A stretch of DNA of 64,000 nucleotides, taken from positions 221,449-285,448 of the forward strand of contig NZ_LMEX01000003.1 in the NCBI RefSeq assembly GCF_001426645.1. Direction: 5' to 3'. This DNA comes from Rhodanobacter sp. Root480 (lineage in GTDB: Bacteria; Pseudomonadota; Gammaproteobacteria; Xanthomonadales; Rhodanobacteraceae). Position 1 is the first letter of the stretch. Each line of letters opens with the position of its first letter. The notes below the pieces were generated by a model that was given only the letters and a program-made list of their open reading frames with translations, had not been told where the DNA came from and ran no database searches. Shown in pieces: positions 54,717 to 62,863 of the stretch. A program made the position numbers and the translations under genes.

Positions 54717-55959
54717 GGGAATGATTATCCGGGGTATCGGTAGCGGAATGATCGGTATCGAGTTGCTGCGCCAGCAGGGTCAGCGGATGTTGCGTCGGCC
54801 ACTGCCCGTCGGCTCCGGCGGCCAGGTGCAGGCGGCAACCGATATTGGATGACAGCAAAGCCTGTGGCTCCAGCAAGGCGACTTGCTCCAGCGTGTCGTC
54901 GCGCAACTTGGCGGCGCGGGCGGGGAACTCCAGCATGTGGCTGCCGGCCGCGCCGCAGCAGTACGGCGGGCGTGGCAGCGGCTGCACGTCGAGCAGCGGA
55001 ACCTGTCGCAGCAACGACAGCATCGCCGACTCGCTGCGCGCCACGTTGACCTGCGTGCATGGCAGGTGCACCGCGATCCGCCGTGCCAGCGGGCGAAACC
55101 GCAGCGTGTTGGCGCGCGTAGCCAGCAGCTCGAAGGGGTCGGTCACCGCCACGCCGGGCAATGCGCGACGCAAGCTGCCGAGGCAGCCGGGTGTCACCGA
55201 AACCAGCCCGCTGGCGCCGCTGGATTGCCATGCCTCGCGCACGCGCTGCGCCGCCTTTTCCGCGGATTGCGCCTCACCGCCATGCAGATCCATCGCACCA
55301 CAGCAGAACGCCGGCAGCACGCTCACCTGGAAGCCGGCCGCACGCAACAGGACTACGGCGGCGGCCTGCGCTTCGGCGTCCTCGACGCTGGCCACGCAGC
55401 CGGGGAACAGCGCCAGCGTCGGCGTTCCCGAACGGGTTTCGTCGATTTCCGTATCGATCGGTGCGGCGACCGCGCCGGTCGGCAAGGTGAGCAAGGCGGC
55501 GCGCGTGGTCGAATCGCGCGGCAGGCGTCGCGCCAGCCAGCCTTTCCAGCGATCCATCGCCAGCGCGTGGCCGAGGCGACGCAGCGCGCGCATCCATGCC
55601 GGGCGCTGCAGCAGCTTCAGCAACCAGCGCGGCCGCCGCGTGGAAGGCCCCAGCAGGGCGCGGGTCTCGATCAGCAACTCGTCGTATTGCACGTGGGCCG
55701 GACACACCTTTTCGCAATCGAGGCAGCCCAGGCAGTGATCCAGGTGCAGGCGCAACGCCGCCGTGGGCTCGACCTCGCCACGCGCCAGCGCGGCGGCGAT
55801 GGCGATGCGGCCGCGCGGGGATTCGGCCTCGTTGCGATCCATCTGGTAGGTGGGGCAAACCGGCAGGCAAAGGCCGCACTGCACGCACTGGTCGGCCAGT
55901 TCGACGATGCGCCTGGCCGAACCGGGAGTGGGGGACTTTTCAAGCGGCATGCCCATCAT
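54676..55959 (-). CDS. GlcF-like iron-sulfur subunit (glycolate oxidase/heterodisulfide reductase type)
   Basis: 427 residues with two [4Fe-4S] motifs at the N-terminus ([12 protein letters not shown] near residue 25, [12 protein letters not shown] near 75) and two cysteine-rich CCG domains (FCCGAMD near 220, YCCGAAG near 340). This is the layout of glycolate oxidase subunit GlcF and related LutA/GlpC proteins, which pass electrons from a flavoprotein to quinone. No GlcD/GlcE flavoprotein gene is adjacent, so the partner is unknown. The start region has several ATGs (55959, 55956, 55950). Confidence 0.85.
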   Translation of the reverse strand: MMGMPLEKSPTPGSARRIVELADQCVQCGLCLPVCPTYQMDRNEAESPRGRIAIAAALARGEVEPTAALRLHLDHCLGCLDCEKVCPAHVQYDELLIETRALLGPSTRRPRWLLKLLQRPAWMRALRRLGHALAMDRWKGWLARRLPRDSTTRAALLTLPTGAVAAPIDTEIDETRSGTPTLALFPGCVASVEDAEAQAAAVVLLRAAGFQVSVLPAFCCGAMDLHGGEAQSAEKAAQRVREAWQSSGASGLVSVTPGCLGSLRRALPGVAVTDPFELLATRANTLRFRPLARRIAVHLPCTQVNVARSESAMLSLLRQVPLLDVQPLPRPPYCCGAAGSHMLEFPARAAKLRDDTLEQVALLEPQALLSSNIGCRLHLAAGADGQWPTQHPLTLLAQQLDTDHSATDTPDNHSHECSHPEPLRSPA

Positions 55960-56089
55960 GCTATCATTGCCAGCTCACAGCCCGCCGGTCGGTGGGCTTG
56001 CGCCACGAGTGATGGCTCCGCTATCATCTCGCGCCTTTGATCCACCGATGACGCGTACCGCCTCCATGGCGGCATACCAGGTATTTGAA

Positions 56090-56518
56090 ATGAAAACGTT
56101 TAGCGCCAATGCAGACAACGTCAAGCGCGACTGGTTCGTGGTTGATGCCGCGGGCAAGACGCTCGGTCGCCTGTCGACTGAAATCGCTCGTCGTCTGCGC
56201 GGCAAGCACAAGCCGGAATACACCCCGCATTGCGACACCGGCGATTATATCGTGGTGATCAACGCGCAGCAGGTGCACGTCACCGGTGCCAAGCTGGACG
56301 ACAAGAAGTACCACCGCTTCACCGGTTACGTCGGCAACCTGAAGACCACCAGCCTGAAAGACCTGCTGGCGACCTACCCGGAGCGCGTGATCGAGATCGC
56401 CGTCAAGGGCATGCTGCCGAAGAATCCGCTGGGCCGCGAGATGTATCGCAAGCTCAAGGTCTATGGCGGCGCCGAGCATCCGCATACCGCACAGCAGCCG
56501 CAGGCGCTGGAAATCTAA
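56090..56518 (+). CDS. rplM: 50S ribosomal protein L13
   Basis: 142 residues, the normal bacterial length, starting [20 protein letters not shown] at 56090. Family motifs [35 protein letters not shown]-like [11 protein letters not shown] and [10 protein letters not shown] are present. The gene lies nine bases before rpsI, the usual rplM-rpsI operon. The 130-base leader contains an imperfect hairpin AGCCC...GGGCT near 55978-55997, which may be part of an L13 autoregulatory leader but is weakly supported. Confidence 0.98.
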   Translation: MKTFSANADNVKRDWFVVDAAGKTLGRLSTEIARRLRGKHKPEYTPHCDTGDYIVVINAQQVHVTGAKLDDKKYHRFTGYVGNLKTTSLKDLLATYPERVIEIAVKGMLPKNPLGREMYRKLKVYGGAEHPHTAQQPQALEI

Positions 56519-56527
56519 GGAATCGAT

Positions 56528-56920
56528 ATGGCAATCCAGCAGAATTACGGCACCGGCCGCCGCAAGACCTCCGCCGCCCGCGTGTTCCTGCGCAAGGGCA
56601 AGGGCGACATCGTCGTCAACGGCAAGGCGCTTGAGCAGTTCTTCGGTCGCGAAACCTCGTGCATGATCGTGCGCCAGCCGCTCGAACTGACCGAAAACAC
56701 CGGCAAGTTCGACATCACGGTCACCGTTGCCGGTGGCGGCATCACCGGCCAGGCCGGCGCGATCCGCCTGGGCATCGCCCGTGCCCTGATCGAGTACGAT
56801 GAAGCCTTGAAGTCGCCGCTGCGCAAAGCCGGTTTCGTGACCCGCGATGCCCGCGAAGTGGAACGCAAGAAGGTCGGCCTGCACAAAGCCCGCCGCGCCA
56901 CCCAGTTCTCGAAGCGCTAA
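56528..56920 (+). CDS. rpsI: 30S ribosomal protein S9
   Basis: 130 residues, the usual length, ending in the conserved [17 protein letters not shown] tail whose terminal Arg reaches the P-site t[22 protein letters not shown] and [22 protein letters not shown] are intact. It is the second gene of the rplM operon; AAGGAA lies before the ATG. A tRNA gene follows after 63 bases. Confidence 0.98.
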   Translation: MAIQQNYGTGRRKTSAARVFLRKGKGDIVVNGKALEQFFGRETSCMIVRQPLELTENTGKFDITVTVAGGGITGQAGAIRLGIARALIEYDEALKSPLRKAGFVTRDAREVERKKVGLHKARRATQFSKR

Positions 56921-56983
56921 GCCGAAAGGCCCACGCTTCACGGTCCGGTGCCACCAGTCAGAGCCCACCGAACCGCGTGTTAT

Positions 56984-57057
56984 TGGGAGATCGTCTAACG
57001 GTAGGACAACAGCCTCTGACGCTGTCTATCTAGGTTCGAATCCTAGTCTCCCAGCCA
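56984..57057 (+). tRNA. tRNA-Gln (anticodon CUG)
   Basis: 74-base cloverleaf including an encoded 3' GCCA. Acceptor TGGGAGA pairs with TCTCCCA. The anticodon stem ACAGC/GCTGT holds loop CTCTGAC, giving anticodon CTG for codon CAG. The T arm is TAGG-TTCGAAT-CCTA. The T1-A72-type first pair is typical of glutamine tRNA. Confidence 0.97.
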
Positions 57058-57096
57058 AAACAAAAAGCCCCGCCCATGGCGGGGCTTTTTGTTTTG
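57057..57096 (+). terminator. Terminator after tRNA-Gln
   Basis: AAAACAAAAAGCCCCGC-CCAT-GGCGGGGCTTTTTGTTTT: long perfect stem extending into A/T tracts, directly after the tRNA 3' end, with a T-rich tail. Confidence 0.93.
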
Positions 57097-57123
57097 ACTG
57101 GGACACAGGAGGCAAACCACGTT

Positions 57124-57430
57124 CGACAATTTTGTCTGGAACTTGTTGGACAGCCGCAGGCTGGCCCCGCAAAGCGGGGTTTGGCCCATGGATGGGCCAA
57201 ACAATCCTAGGCCGCCACACAAACCAGGACTTTGTCCCCCGGTCGGCTTCTTGTTGCGAAACAGGGGACAACCACATTACTCGGCACGTCCCGTGCCTCG
57301 CCCTTCGGGCCACCTGCTGCGCCGATGTTCGCTTCAGCATCCTGCCTTCGCAACCGACAAATTTGTCTGGTACTTACAGGCCAACCGCAGCTGGCCCTGC
57401 GCAGCAAGGTTGCCCCATAGATGGCCCAAC
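57124..57430. repeat. Composite diverged repeat: direct copies flanking an inverted element
   Basis: An imperfect direct repeat of about 77 bases (57124-57201 and 57355-57430), each beginning CGACAA-TTTGTCTGG and ending near GGCCCATGGATGGGCC or its decayed form. Between them, 57283-57352 is the reverse complement of the 65-base segment found in the tandem REP cluster at 17920 and 18196 (GCGAAGGCAGGATGCC..GAAGCGAAC; GGCCCGAAGGGCG). The 57097-57575 gap otherwise holds the promoter of the CLC gene; short frames over the repeat are not genes. Confidence 0.7.
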
Positions 57431-57575
57431 GGCCGCTCCAATAGAGCCATCTCCACCATCATCCAGTCCATTTTTCGTACGTGTCATCCCTCCCGCGCCC
57501 GGCTCTGAAAGCCACTCCACCTTTGCTCCCCTTCCGTAACAAAGTAACATTCACTCCTTTGCCTCGCCGAAAACC

Positions 57576-59501
57576 ATGACCAACCCAGATACAAGCAAGC
57601 CACCGGGTCAAGCCGATGTACGTACTGTTGGCAGCACCGACGCACTGCCGGTGGCGCCGGCGCTGGGTTTGTCGCTGGATGCGGCGCAGATGCCGCGCAA
57701 GTCCACCCTGGTCACGCACCGCATCCTGTTGATCAGCGTGCTCGCCATCGCACTCGGTGCCCTGGCGGCCTGGGCGGCGCAGCTGCTGATGTTCATGATC
57801 AACGTGATTACCGATGTGGCGTTTTACGGGCGCGTGTCCGACGTGATCGGCCCCACGGCGCGCGAGGGCTCGTTCGTGCTGTCGCCGGCAGGCAACCAGT
57901 TGGGCGCCTGGGTGATCCTGATTCCGGCGATCGGCGGCTTGCTGGCGGGCATCATGGCGCGCTGGGGCTCGCGCGCGATCCAGGGCCATGGCATCCCCGA
58001 GGCGATGGAGCAGATCCTCACCAATGAGTCGAACATTCCCGCGCGGATGACCTGGTTGAAGCCGGTGTCGTCGGCGTTCGCGATCGGCACGGGTGGCCCG
58101 TTCGGCGCAGAGGGCCCGATCATTTCCACCGGCGGCGCGCTGGGTTCGCTGCTGGGTCAGCTGCTGCATGTGACCGCCAACGAGCGCAAGGTGCTGTTGG
58201 CCGCGGGTGCGGCCGCAGGTATGGCGGCGGTGTTCGGCGCGCCGGTGGCGTCGCTGGTGCTGGCGGTCGAACTGCTGTTGTTCGAGCTGCGCCCGCGTTC
58301 GCTGATCCCGGTGGCGCTGGCCACGGTCACCGCGGTCGGCATCCGCTACGCCACCTACGGTGCCGCTCCGGTGTTCCCGATGCCGAACGTGGCCGAGCCA
58401 GGCGGCATGGCGTTGATCAGCTTCGTGCTGATCGGTGCCGTGGTGGGTTTTGCCTCCGTATGGGTTACCAAAGCCGTCTACGGGGTCGAGGACCTGTTCG
58501 CCAAGCTGCCCATCCACTGGATGTGGTGGCCGGCGATCGGCGCGCTGATCGCCGGTTTCATCGGCTGGATCGAGCCGCGCACGCTCGGCGTGGGTTACGA
58601 CAACATCGATGCGCTGGTGCAAGGGCATTTCGGCCTCACCGTGCTGCTCAGCTTCGGCGCGTTGAAATTCATCTCGTGGGTGATCGCGCTGGGCAGCGGT
58701 ACGTCGGGCGGCACGCTGGCGCCGTTGTTCATGATCGGCGGCTCGCTCGGCGCCGTGGTCGGCATCGGCATCAATCACTGGTTGCCGGGGATCCATGTGA
58801 ACATGGGCATCGCCGCGCTGGTGGGCATGGCGGCGATCTTCGCCGGCTCGTCGCGGGCGCTGCTGACCGCCGTGGTGTTCGCGTTCGAAACCACGCGCCA
58901 GCCCGCGGCGCTGCTTCCGCTACTGGGCGGCTGCACGGCGGCTTACCTGATTTCGGCGGTGATGATGCGCAACACCATCATGACCGAGAAGATCGCCCGT
59001 CGCGGCGTGCGCGTGCCGTCGGAATACGCGGCCGATTACCTGGACCAGGTGACGGTGGGCACGGCGTGCGCCCGCGACGTGTTCTCCCTGCGCGCGGACC
59101 AGACCCTGGCTGAAGTGCGCCGCTGGCTGAGCGAGGGTGCGCCCGAGGCGCAGCACCAGGGTTTCCCGGTGGTGGATGCCAGCGGCAAGGTGTGTGGCGT
59201 GCTCACGCGCCGCTCGCTGCTCGACCCGCAATGGCACTACACGTTGACCGTGGGCGAGCTGGTCACGCGCCCGCCGGTGATGGTGAAAGAGAGCCATTCC
59301 CTGCGCGAAGCCGCCGACCACATGGTGGCCGAGCAGGTGGGTCGGCTGATCGTGGTGAGCCAGACGGCACCGCATCGGCTGGTGGGCATCCTCACCCGCG
59401 GCGACATCCTGTCCGCGCACGCGCGGCGGCTGCGCGAGGCGCGCCTGAAGGATCGCCACATCAAGCTCGGCAAACATCGCCACCCGGCGTCGCCGGCCTG
59501 A
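57576..59501 (+). CDS. CLC-family chloride channel/antiporter with C-terminal CBS pair
   Basis: 641 residues. A CLC membrane domain occupies about 45-470. The selectivity motif GTGGPFGAEGP carries the Glu that gates E. coli ClcA; GSGTSGGTLAPLF and the C-terminal RALLTAVVFAFE are also conserved. Two CBS domains follow (about 500-560 and 565-620), which usually bind adenine nucleotides and regulate transport; E. coli ClcA lacks them. It is probably a Cl-/H+ exchanger or chloride channel of the inner membrane. It converges on rpiA. Confidence 0.92.
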   Translation: MTNPDTSKPPGQADVRTVGSTDALPVAPALGLSLDAAQMPRKSTLVTHRILLISVLAIALGALAAWAAQLLMFMINVITDVAFYGRVSDVIGPTAREGSFVLSPAGNQLGAWVILIPAIGGLLAGIMARWGSRAIQGHGIPEAMEQILTNESNIPARMTWLKPVSSAFAIGTGGPFGAEGPIISTGGALGSLLGQLLHVTANERKVLLAAGAAAGMAAVFGAPVASLVLAVELLLFELRPRSLIPVALATVTAVGIRYATYGAAPVFPMPNVAEPGGMALISFVLIGAVVGFASVWVTKAVYGVEDLFAKLPIHWMWWPAIGALIAGFIGWIEPRTLGVGYDNIDALVQGHFGLTVLLSFGALKFISWVIALGSGTSGGTLAPLFMIGGSLGAVVGIGINHWLPGIHVNMGIAALVGMAAIFAGSSRALLTAVVFAFETTRQPAALLPLLGGCTAAYLISAVMMRNTIMTEKIARRGVRVPSEYAADYLDQVTVGTACARDVFSLRADQTLAEVRRWLSEGAPEAQHQGFPVVDASGKVCGVLTRRSLLDPQWHYTLTVGELVTRPPVMVKESHSLREAADHMVAEQVGRLIVVSQTAPHRLVGILTRGDILSAHARRLREARLKDRHIKLGKHRHPASPA

Positions 59502-59508
59502 GCGGCGG

Positions 59509-59536
59509 CCACCGGCGCGCCAACGCGCGCCGGTGG
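59509..59536. terminator. Hairpin between convergent CLC and rpiA genes
   Basis: Perfect 11-bp stem CCACCGGCGCG / CGCGCCGGTGG with a six-base loop. It has no T-tract, so termination efficiency is uncertain, but its place midway between two stops fits a shared terminator. Confidence 0.55.
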
Positions 59537-59554
59537 TGACGGGTTGGCGTCGCC

Positions 59555-60202
59555 TCAGATTTCCCGGTCGCCCACCAGCACCACGTCCGCCGGACGTCGT
59601 GCGAACAGCCCCACGGTAACCACGCCGGCCAGCTGGTTGAGCTTGCCCTCCAGCTCGACCGGGTCGGTGATGCGCCAGCCGTGCACGTCGATGATCCAGT
59701 TGCCGTTGTCCGTGACCACACCGTCGCGCCACACCGGCTGGCCGTCCAGCTTCACGATCTCGCGGCCGACCAGGCTGCGTGCCATCGGGATCACCTCGAT
59801 CGGCAGCGGGAACCGGCCCAGCAGGTCCACCTGCTTGCTGGAATCGATGATGCAGACGAACTTCTGCGCCGCCGCCGCGACGATCTTCTCGCGCGTCAAC
59901 GCGGCCCCGCCACCCTTGATCAACCGCTTGTGCGGGTCGCATTCGTCGGCACCGTCGACGTACAGCGACAACGGCCCGGCGGCGTTGAGGTCGAGCACGG
60001 GGATGCCCAGCTTCTTCAGGTGCGCCGTGGATTGTTCCGAGCTGGAGACGGCGCCCTGGATGCGGTCGCGCAGATCGGCCAGCGCCTCGATGAAAAACGC
60101 CACGGTGGAACCGGTACCCACGCCCACGATGGCGCCATCCTCCACGTAGCGAATGGCGGCCTCACCGGCCTGGCGCTTCTCGTTGGCGTTGCTCATGGGC
60201 AT
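59555..60202 (-). CDS. rpiA: Ribose-5-phosphate isomerase A
   Basis: 215 residues, the family's length. It interconverts ribose 5-phosphate and ribulose 5-phosphate in the pentose phosphate pathway. Motifs [37 protein letters not shown] with the catalytic Asp and Lys, and the catalytic Glu in [10 protein letters not shown] are intact. ATGs at 60202 and 60196 are both possible. It stands alone between the CLC gene and the EVE-domain gene. Confidence 0.96.
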   Translation of the reverse strand: MPMSNANEKRQAGEAAIRYVEDGAIVGVGTGSTVAFFIEALADLRDRIQGAVSSSEQSTAHLKKLGIPVLDLNAAGPLSLYVDGADECDPHKRLIKGGGAALTREKIVAAAAQKFVCIIDSSKQVDLLGRFPLPIEVIPMARSLVGREIVKLDGQPVWRDGVVTDNGNWIIDVHGWRITDPVELEGKLNQLAGVVTVGLFARRPADVVLVGDREI

Positions 60203-60274
60203 GTCGTCTCGGCGAAAACCCCATTATGACGACGGTCCGGCGGCGCGGCGAGCTTCGCTGCACCCGCGGGCCTT

Positions 60275-60723
<449 letters not shown>

Positions 60724-60727
<4 letters not shown>

Positions 60728-61341
60728 GCGCTCACCTTGCTGTCGGGTTCGCCATTGCAGTCGATCAATTCGCGCTCGGTGGCGATGAAATCCAGTGCCA
60801 CGTCCCATGGCTCGGCGTCGATCGCGTCCAGCTCCTGGAACGCGTAGCCGATGCCGACCAGCAACGGCTCGGTGGGCCGGACCTGATCCTTGAGGAAAGC
60901 AAAGCTGCGATCGTAGTAACCACCGCCATAGCCGAGCCGGTGGCCGCGGCGGTCGAAGCCCAGCAGCGGTACCAGCACCAGGTCAAGCTGGAACGGCGCG
61001 AACCAGGTCGCCGGCGCCACCGGTTCGGGGATGCCGTGGCGGTTCGGTTGCACCGCGTCGCCCGCCTGCCACGGCGCGAATCGCAGTTGCTTGTCGGCGC
61101 CGATCACCGGCAGCAGGAATTGCTGCTCGCGCGCAGCCAGCGGCGGGATCACCACGTTCAGCGGCAGCTCGCCATTGCTGGCCCAGTAGCCGGCCACGCG
61201 GGCGTCGGTAAAGTATTCGGGCAGCTGTTCGAGCGTGCGCCGCAGGCCCTGCGCGGCGGTGATGCGCTCCAGCGGCGTGAGTGCGCGGCGGCGCTCGGCC
61301 AATTGCTGGCGAAGTTCGCGGCGTTGGGCGGGGGCGTCCAC
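60724..61341 (-). CDS. fau: 5-formyltetrahydrofolate cyclo-ligase
   Basis: 205 residues from GTG 61341. It converts 5-formyl-THF to 5,10-methenyl-THF using ATP. VPLLGFDRRGHRLGYGGGYYDRSFA is the family signature near the C-terminus, and the basic N-terminal RRELRQQLAERRRAL is usual. Earlier in-frame starts would place coding sequence inside the strong hairpin at 61366, so the GTG after CGGAGAC is preferred. As in many gammaproteobacteria the gene lies directly downstream of 6S RNA. Confidence 0.92.
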
Positions 61342-61365
61342 GGGTCGCGTGTCTCCGATCGAAAT

Positions 61366-61397
61366 GCGCCCCGTTCGTCGGTTGACGAACGGGGCGC
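61366..61397 (-). terminator. 14-bp perfect hairpin between 6S RNA and fau
   Basis: GCGCCCCGTTCGTC / GACGAACGGGGCGC with a four-base loop, followed on the minus strand by ATTTCG. The T-tract is weak. It may partly end the 6S transcript, act as a processing site, or allow read-through to fau. Confidence 0.6.
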
Positions 61398-61402
61398 GAA
61401 AG

Positions 61403-61595
61403 GGTGGCGTCAACCGCAATGCCGCTGCCCACCAAACGACCTTGATCCACGAGGATCAGGTGGGAGGGCTACATGGTCTCGAGGCTTTCCGCACGTGGCG
61501 GACATGCACAACAACCGATGTGAAGCCGACCCGGGGCCGTATTTAGGAACAAGGCAAATGTAAGAGTGTGCTGGCGCACATCACAGAAAACGCCG
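61403..61595 (-). ncRNA. ssrS: 6S RNA
   Basis: RNA that binds sigma70 RNA polymerase in stationary phase. Read on the minus strand, the stretch GCATGTCCGC-CACGTGCGGAAAGCCT and later GATCAAGG and GGGCAGCGGCATTGCGG match the conserved 3' half of gammaproteobacterial 6S RNA; TTGTTCCT lies in the 5' half. A closing stem of GGCGTT..CTGTGATGT with GCATTGCGG..GACGCC can form. TAGAAT (61602-61607) is well placed as the -10 box, putting the 5' end near 61595. The zapA-ssrS-fau order is the classic one. Ends are approximate. Confidence 0.88.
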
Positions 61596-61650
61596 GGGTT
61601 GATTCTAGAAGGCTGGTCGCCGGAAAGCGAGTGCGGCGCACGGCCGCGGT

Positions 61651-61965
61651 TCAGCGCTTGACCAGGTTTTCCTCGAACGCCGCATCGAGCTTGTGCCGTA
61701 GCGTGGCCAGGCCTTCGCTGAGGCGCTGTTCCTGCGTCTCATGCTGTTTGCGCAGGGCCATCAGCTCGTGGGTGACGCTGATGGCGGCCAGCACGGCCAG
61801 GCGCTCGAAGCTCGGCGCGCGCGCGTTGGCGCGCAGTTCGCGCATCTTGCGGTCCAGGAAAACCGCCGCGTCCAGCAGCCCCTCGCGCTCCTCTGGCGAG
61901 CAGGCGATCAGGAACTCACGATCGATCAGACGCAGTGCGACCGGATCACTGACAGGGGTGTTCAT
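61651..61965 (-). CDS. zapA: Cell division protein ZapA
   Basis: 104 residues. ZapA binds FtsZ and promotes bundling at the division ring. The N-terminal ALRLIDREFLIACSPEEREGLLDAAVFLDRKMRELR and the C-terminal coiled coil (HETQEQRLSEGLATLRHKLDAAFEE) match the family. The ATG overlaps the stop of the coiled-coil gene upstream (TGATG), so they are coupled. 6S RNA follows on the same strand. Confidence 0.93.
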   Translation of the reverse strand: MNTPVSDPVALRLIDREFLIACSPEEREGLLDAAVFLDRKMRELRANARAPSFERLAVLAAISVTHELMALRKQHETQEQRLSEGLATLRHKLDAAFEENLVKR

Positions 61966-62189
61966 CAACCGTTGCTCTCGAGGGATTTCAGTCGCTGGAT
62001 CATCGCCTCGACCCGGCTGCGGGCCAGTTCGTTGCGTGCCATCAGGCCCGCGCGTTCACCGGTCAGCTGTTCCTGGCTGTGGCGCAGGCTGCGGTTTTCC
62101 TCGGTCAGGCGCCGCACGGTTTCCAGCAGGCGATCGAGCTGCTCGGCCAGGGCGGCTATCTCATGCTGAACGGCATCAGGCGTATTCAT
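61965..62189 (-). CDS. ZapB-like small coiled-coil protein (TIGR02449 family)
   Basis: 74 residues, nearly all one coiled coil (ALAEQLDRLLETVRRLTEENRSL ... VEAMIQRLKSLE). From memory this is the TIGR02449 family encoded before zapA in Pseudomonas and Xanthomonas, proposed to be ZapB-like. Coupling to zapA by a one-base overlap supports a division role. It is divergent from ygfB across 110 bases holding both promoters. Confidence 0.88.
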   Translation of the reverse strand: MNTPDAVQHEIAALAEQLDRLLETVRRLTEENRSLRHSQEQLTGERAGLMARNELARSRVEAMIQRLKSLESNG

Positions 62190-62299
62190 GCGTGAAACTA
62201 TAGCAGTACGCCCAGCGAAGTCAGCGGGTCGCCGACACGAATGAAGCGGTCGCGGTGGGCTGCACTAAACTGGCCGCCAAATCTTCAGAGGAGTACGCC

Positions 62300-62863
62300 A
62301 TGGCAGACACCGAACTGGTCAGTCATGACCAACTGGACGCGGTGATCATGCGCCTGCAACTGGGCACCGATGCCAGCGAATTGCACGGCTCGTTGTGCGG
62401 CTACCTGGCCGGCGGCGGCTCGCTGCGCGGTACCTCGGTGCTGGCGGCGCTGCACCTGGATGCCGAGGTGGAGACACCGGAAGCGAACGACGTCGCCCTG
62501 CTGCGGCAACTGGCGCGGCAGAGCGAAACCGAGCTGGCCGATCCCGAGCTGGGCTTCGAGCCGCTGCTGCCCGAAGACGACCGCCCGCTGGTCGAACGCG
62601 CCGAGGCGCTGGTGGAATGGTGCCGTGGCTTCCTGGGCGGCTTCGGCCTCGCCGGCGCGCCGGCCCACGCCAAGCTGTCGGACGAGGCGCAGGAGATCCT
62701 GCGCGACCTGGGCACGATTGCCGGTTCCGCGTTCGACTTCCAGAACGAGGAGGAAGACGAGGATGCGCTGATCGAAGTGCAGGAATTCGTGCGTGTGGGC
62801 GCCTTGCTGCTGCACACCGAATGCACCGCCGGCAGCGATCCGGCCAGCGGCACGCTGCATTGA
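62300..62863 (+). CDS. ygfB: UPF0149 family protein (YgfB)
   Basis: 187 residues. The family pattern is visible: ELHGSLCGYLAGGG near residue 26, ALVEWCRGFLGGFGLAG near 110, and the acidic NEEEDEDALIEVQEFVRVGALLLHTE near the end. AGAGGAG precedes the ATG. The ygfB-pepP order is that of E. coli and Pseudomonas, where YgfB affects AmpR-dependent beta-lactamase expression in P. aeruginosa. The stop overlaps the TTG start proposed for pepP. Confidence 0.93.
   Translation: MADTELVSHDQLDAVIMRLQLGTDASELHGSLCGYLAGGGSLRGTSVLAALHLDAEVETPEANDVALLRQLARQSETELADPELGFEPLLPEDDRPLVERAEALVEWCRGFLGGFGLAGAPAHAKLSDEAQEILRDLGTIAGSAFDFQNEEEDEDALIEVQEFVRVGALLLHTECTAGSDPASGTLH

Noticed and set aside
56984-57057. tRNA-Gln as an integration site of a genomic island
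   Set aside because: No integrase gene and no direct repeat of the tRNA 3' end was found downstream in the window.
57026-57508. Short frames on both strands after tRNA-Gln
   Set aside because: They run through the tRNA, its terminator and a dispersed repeat, have no ribosome site and resemble the repeat-derived frames of the 18-kb cluster.
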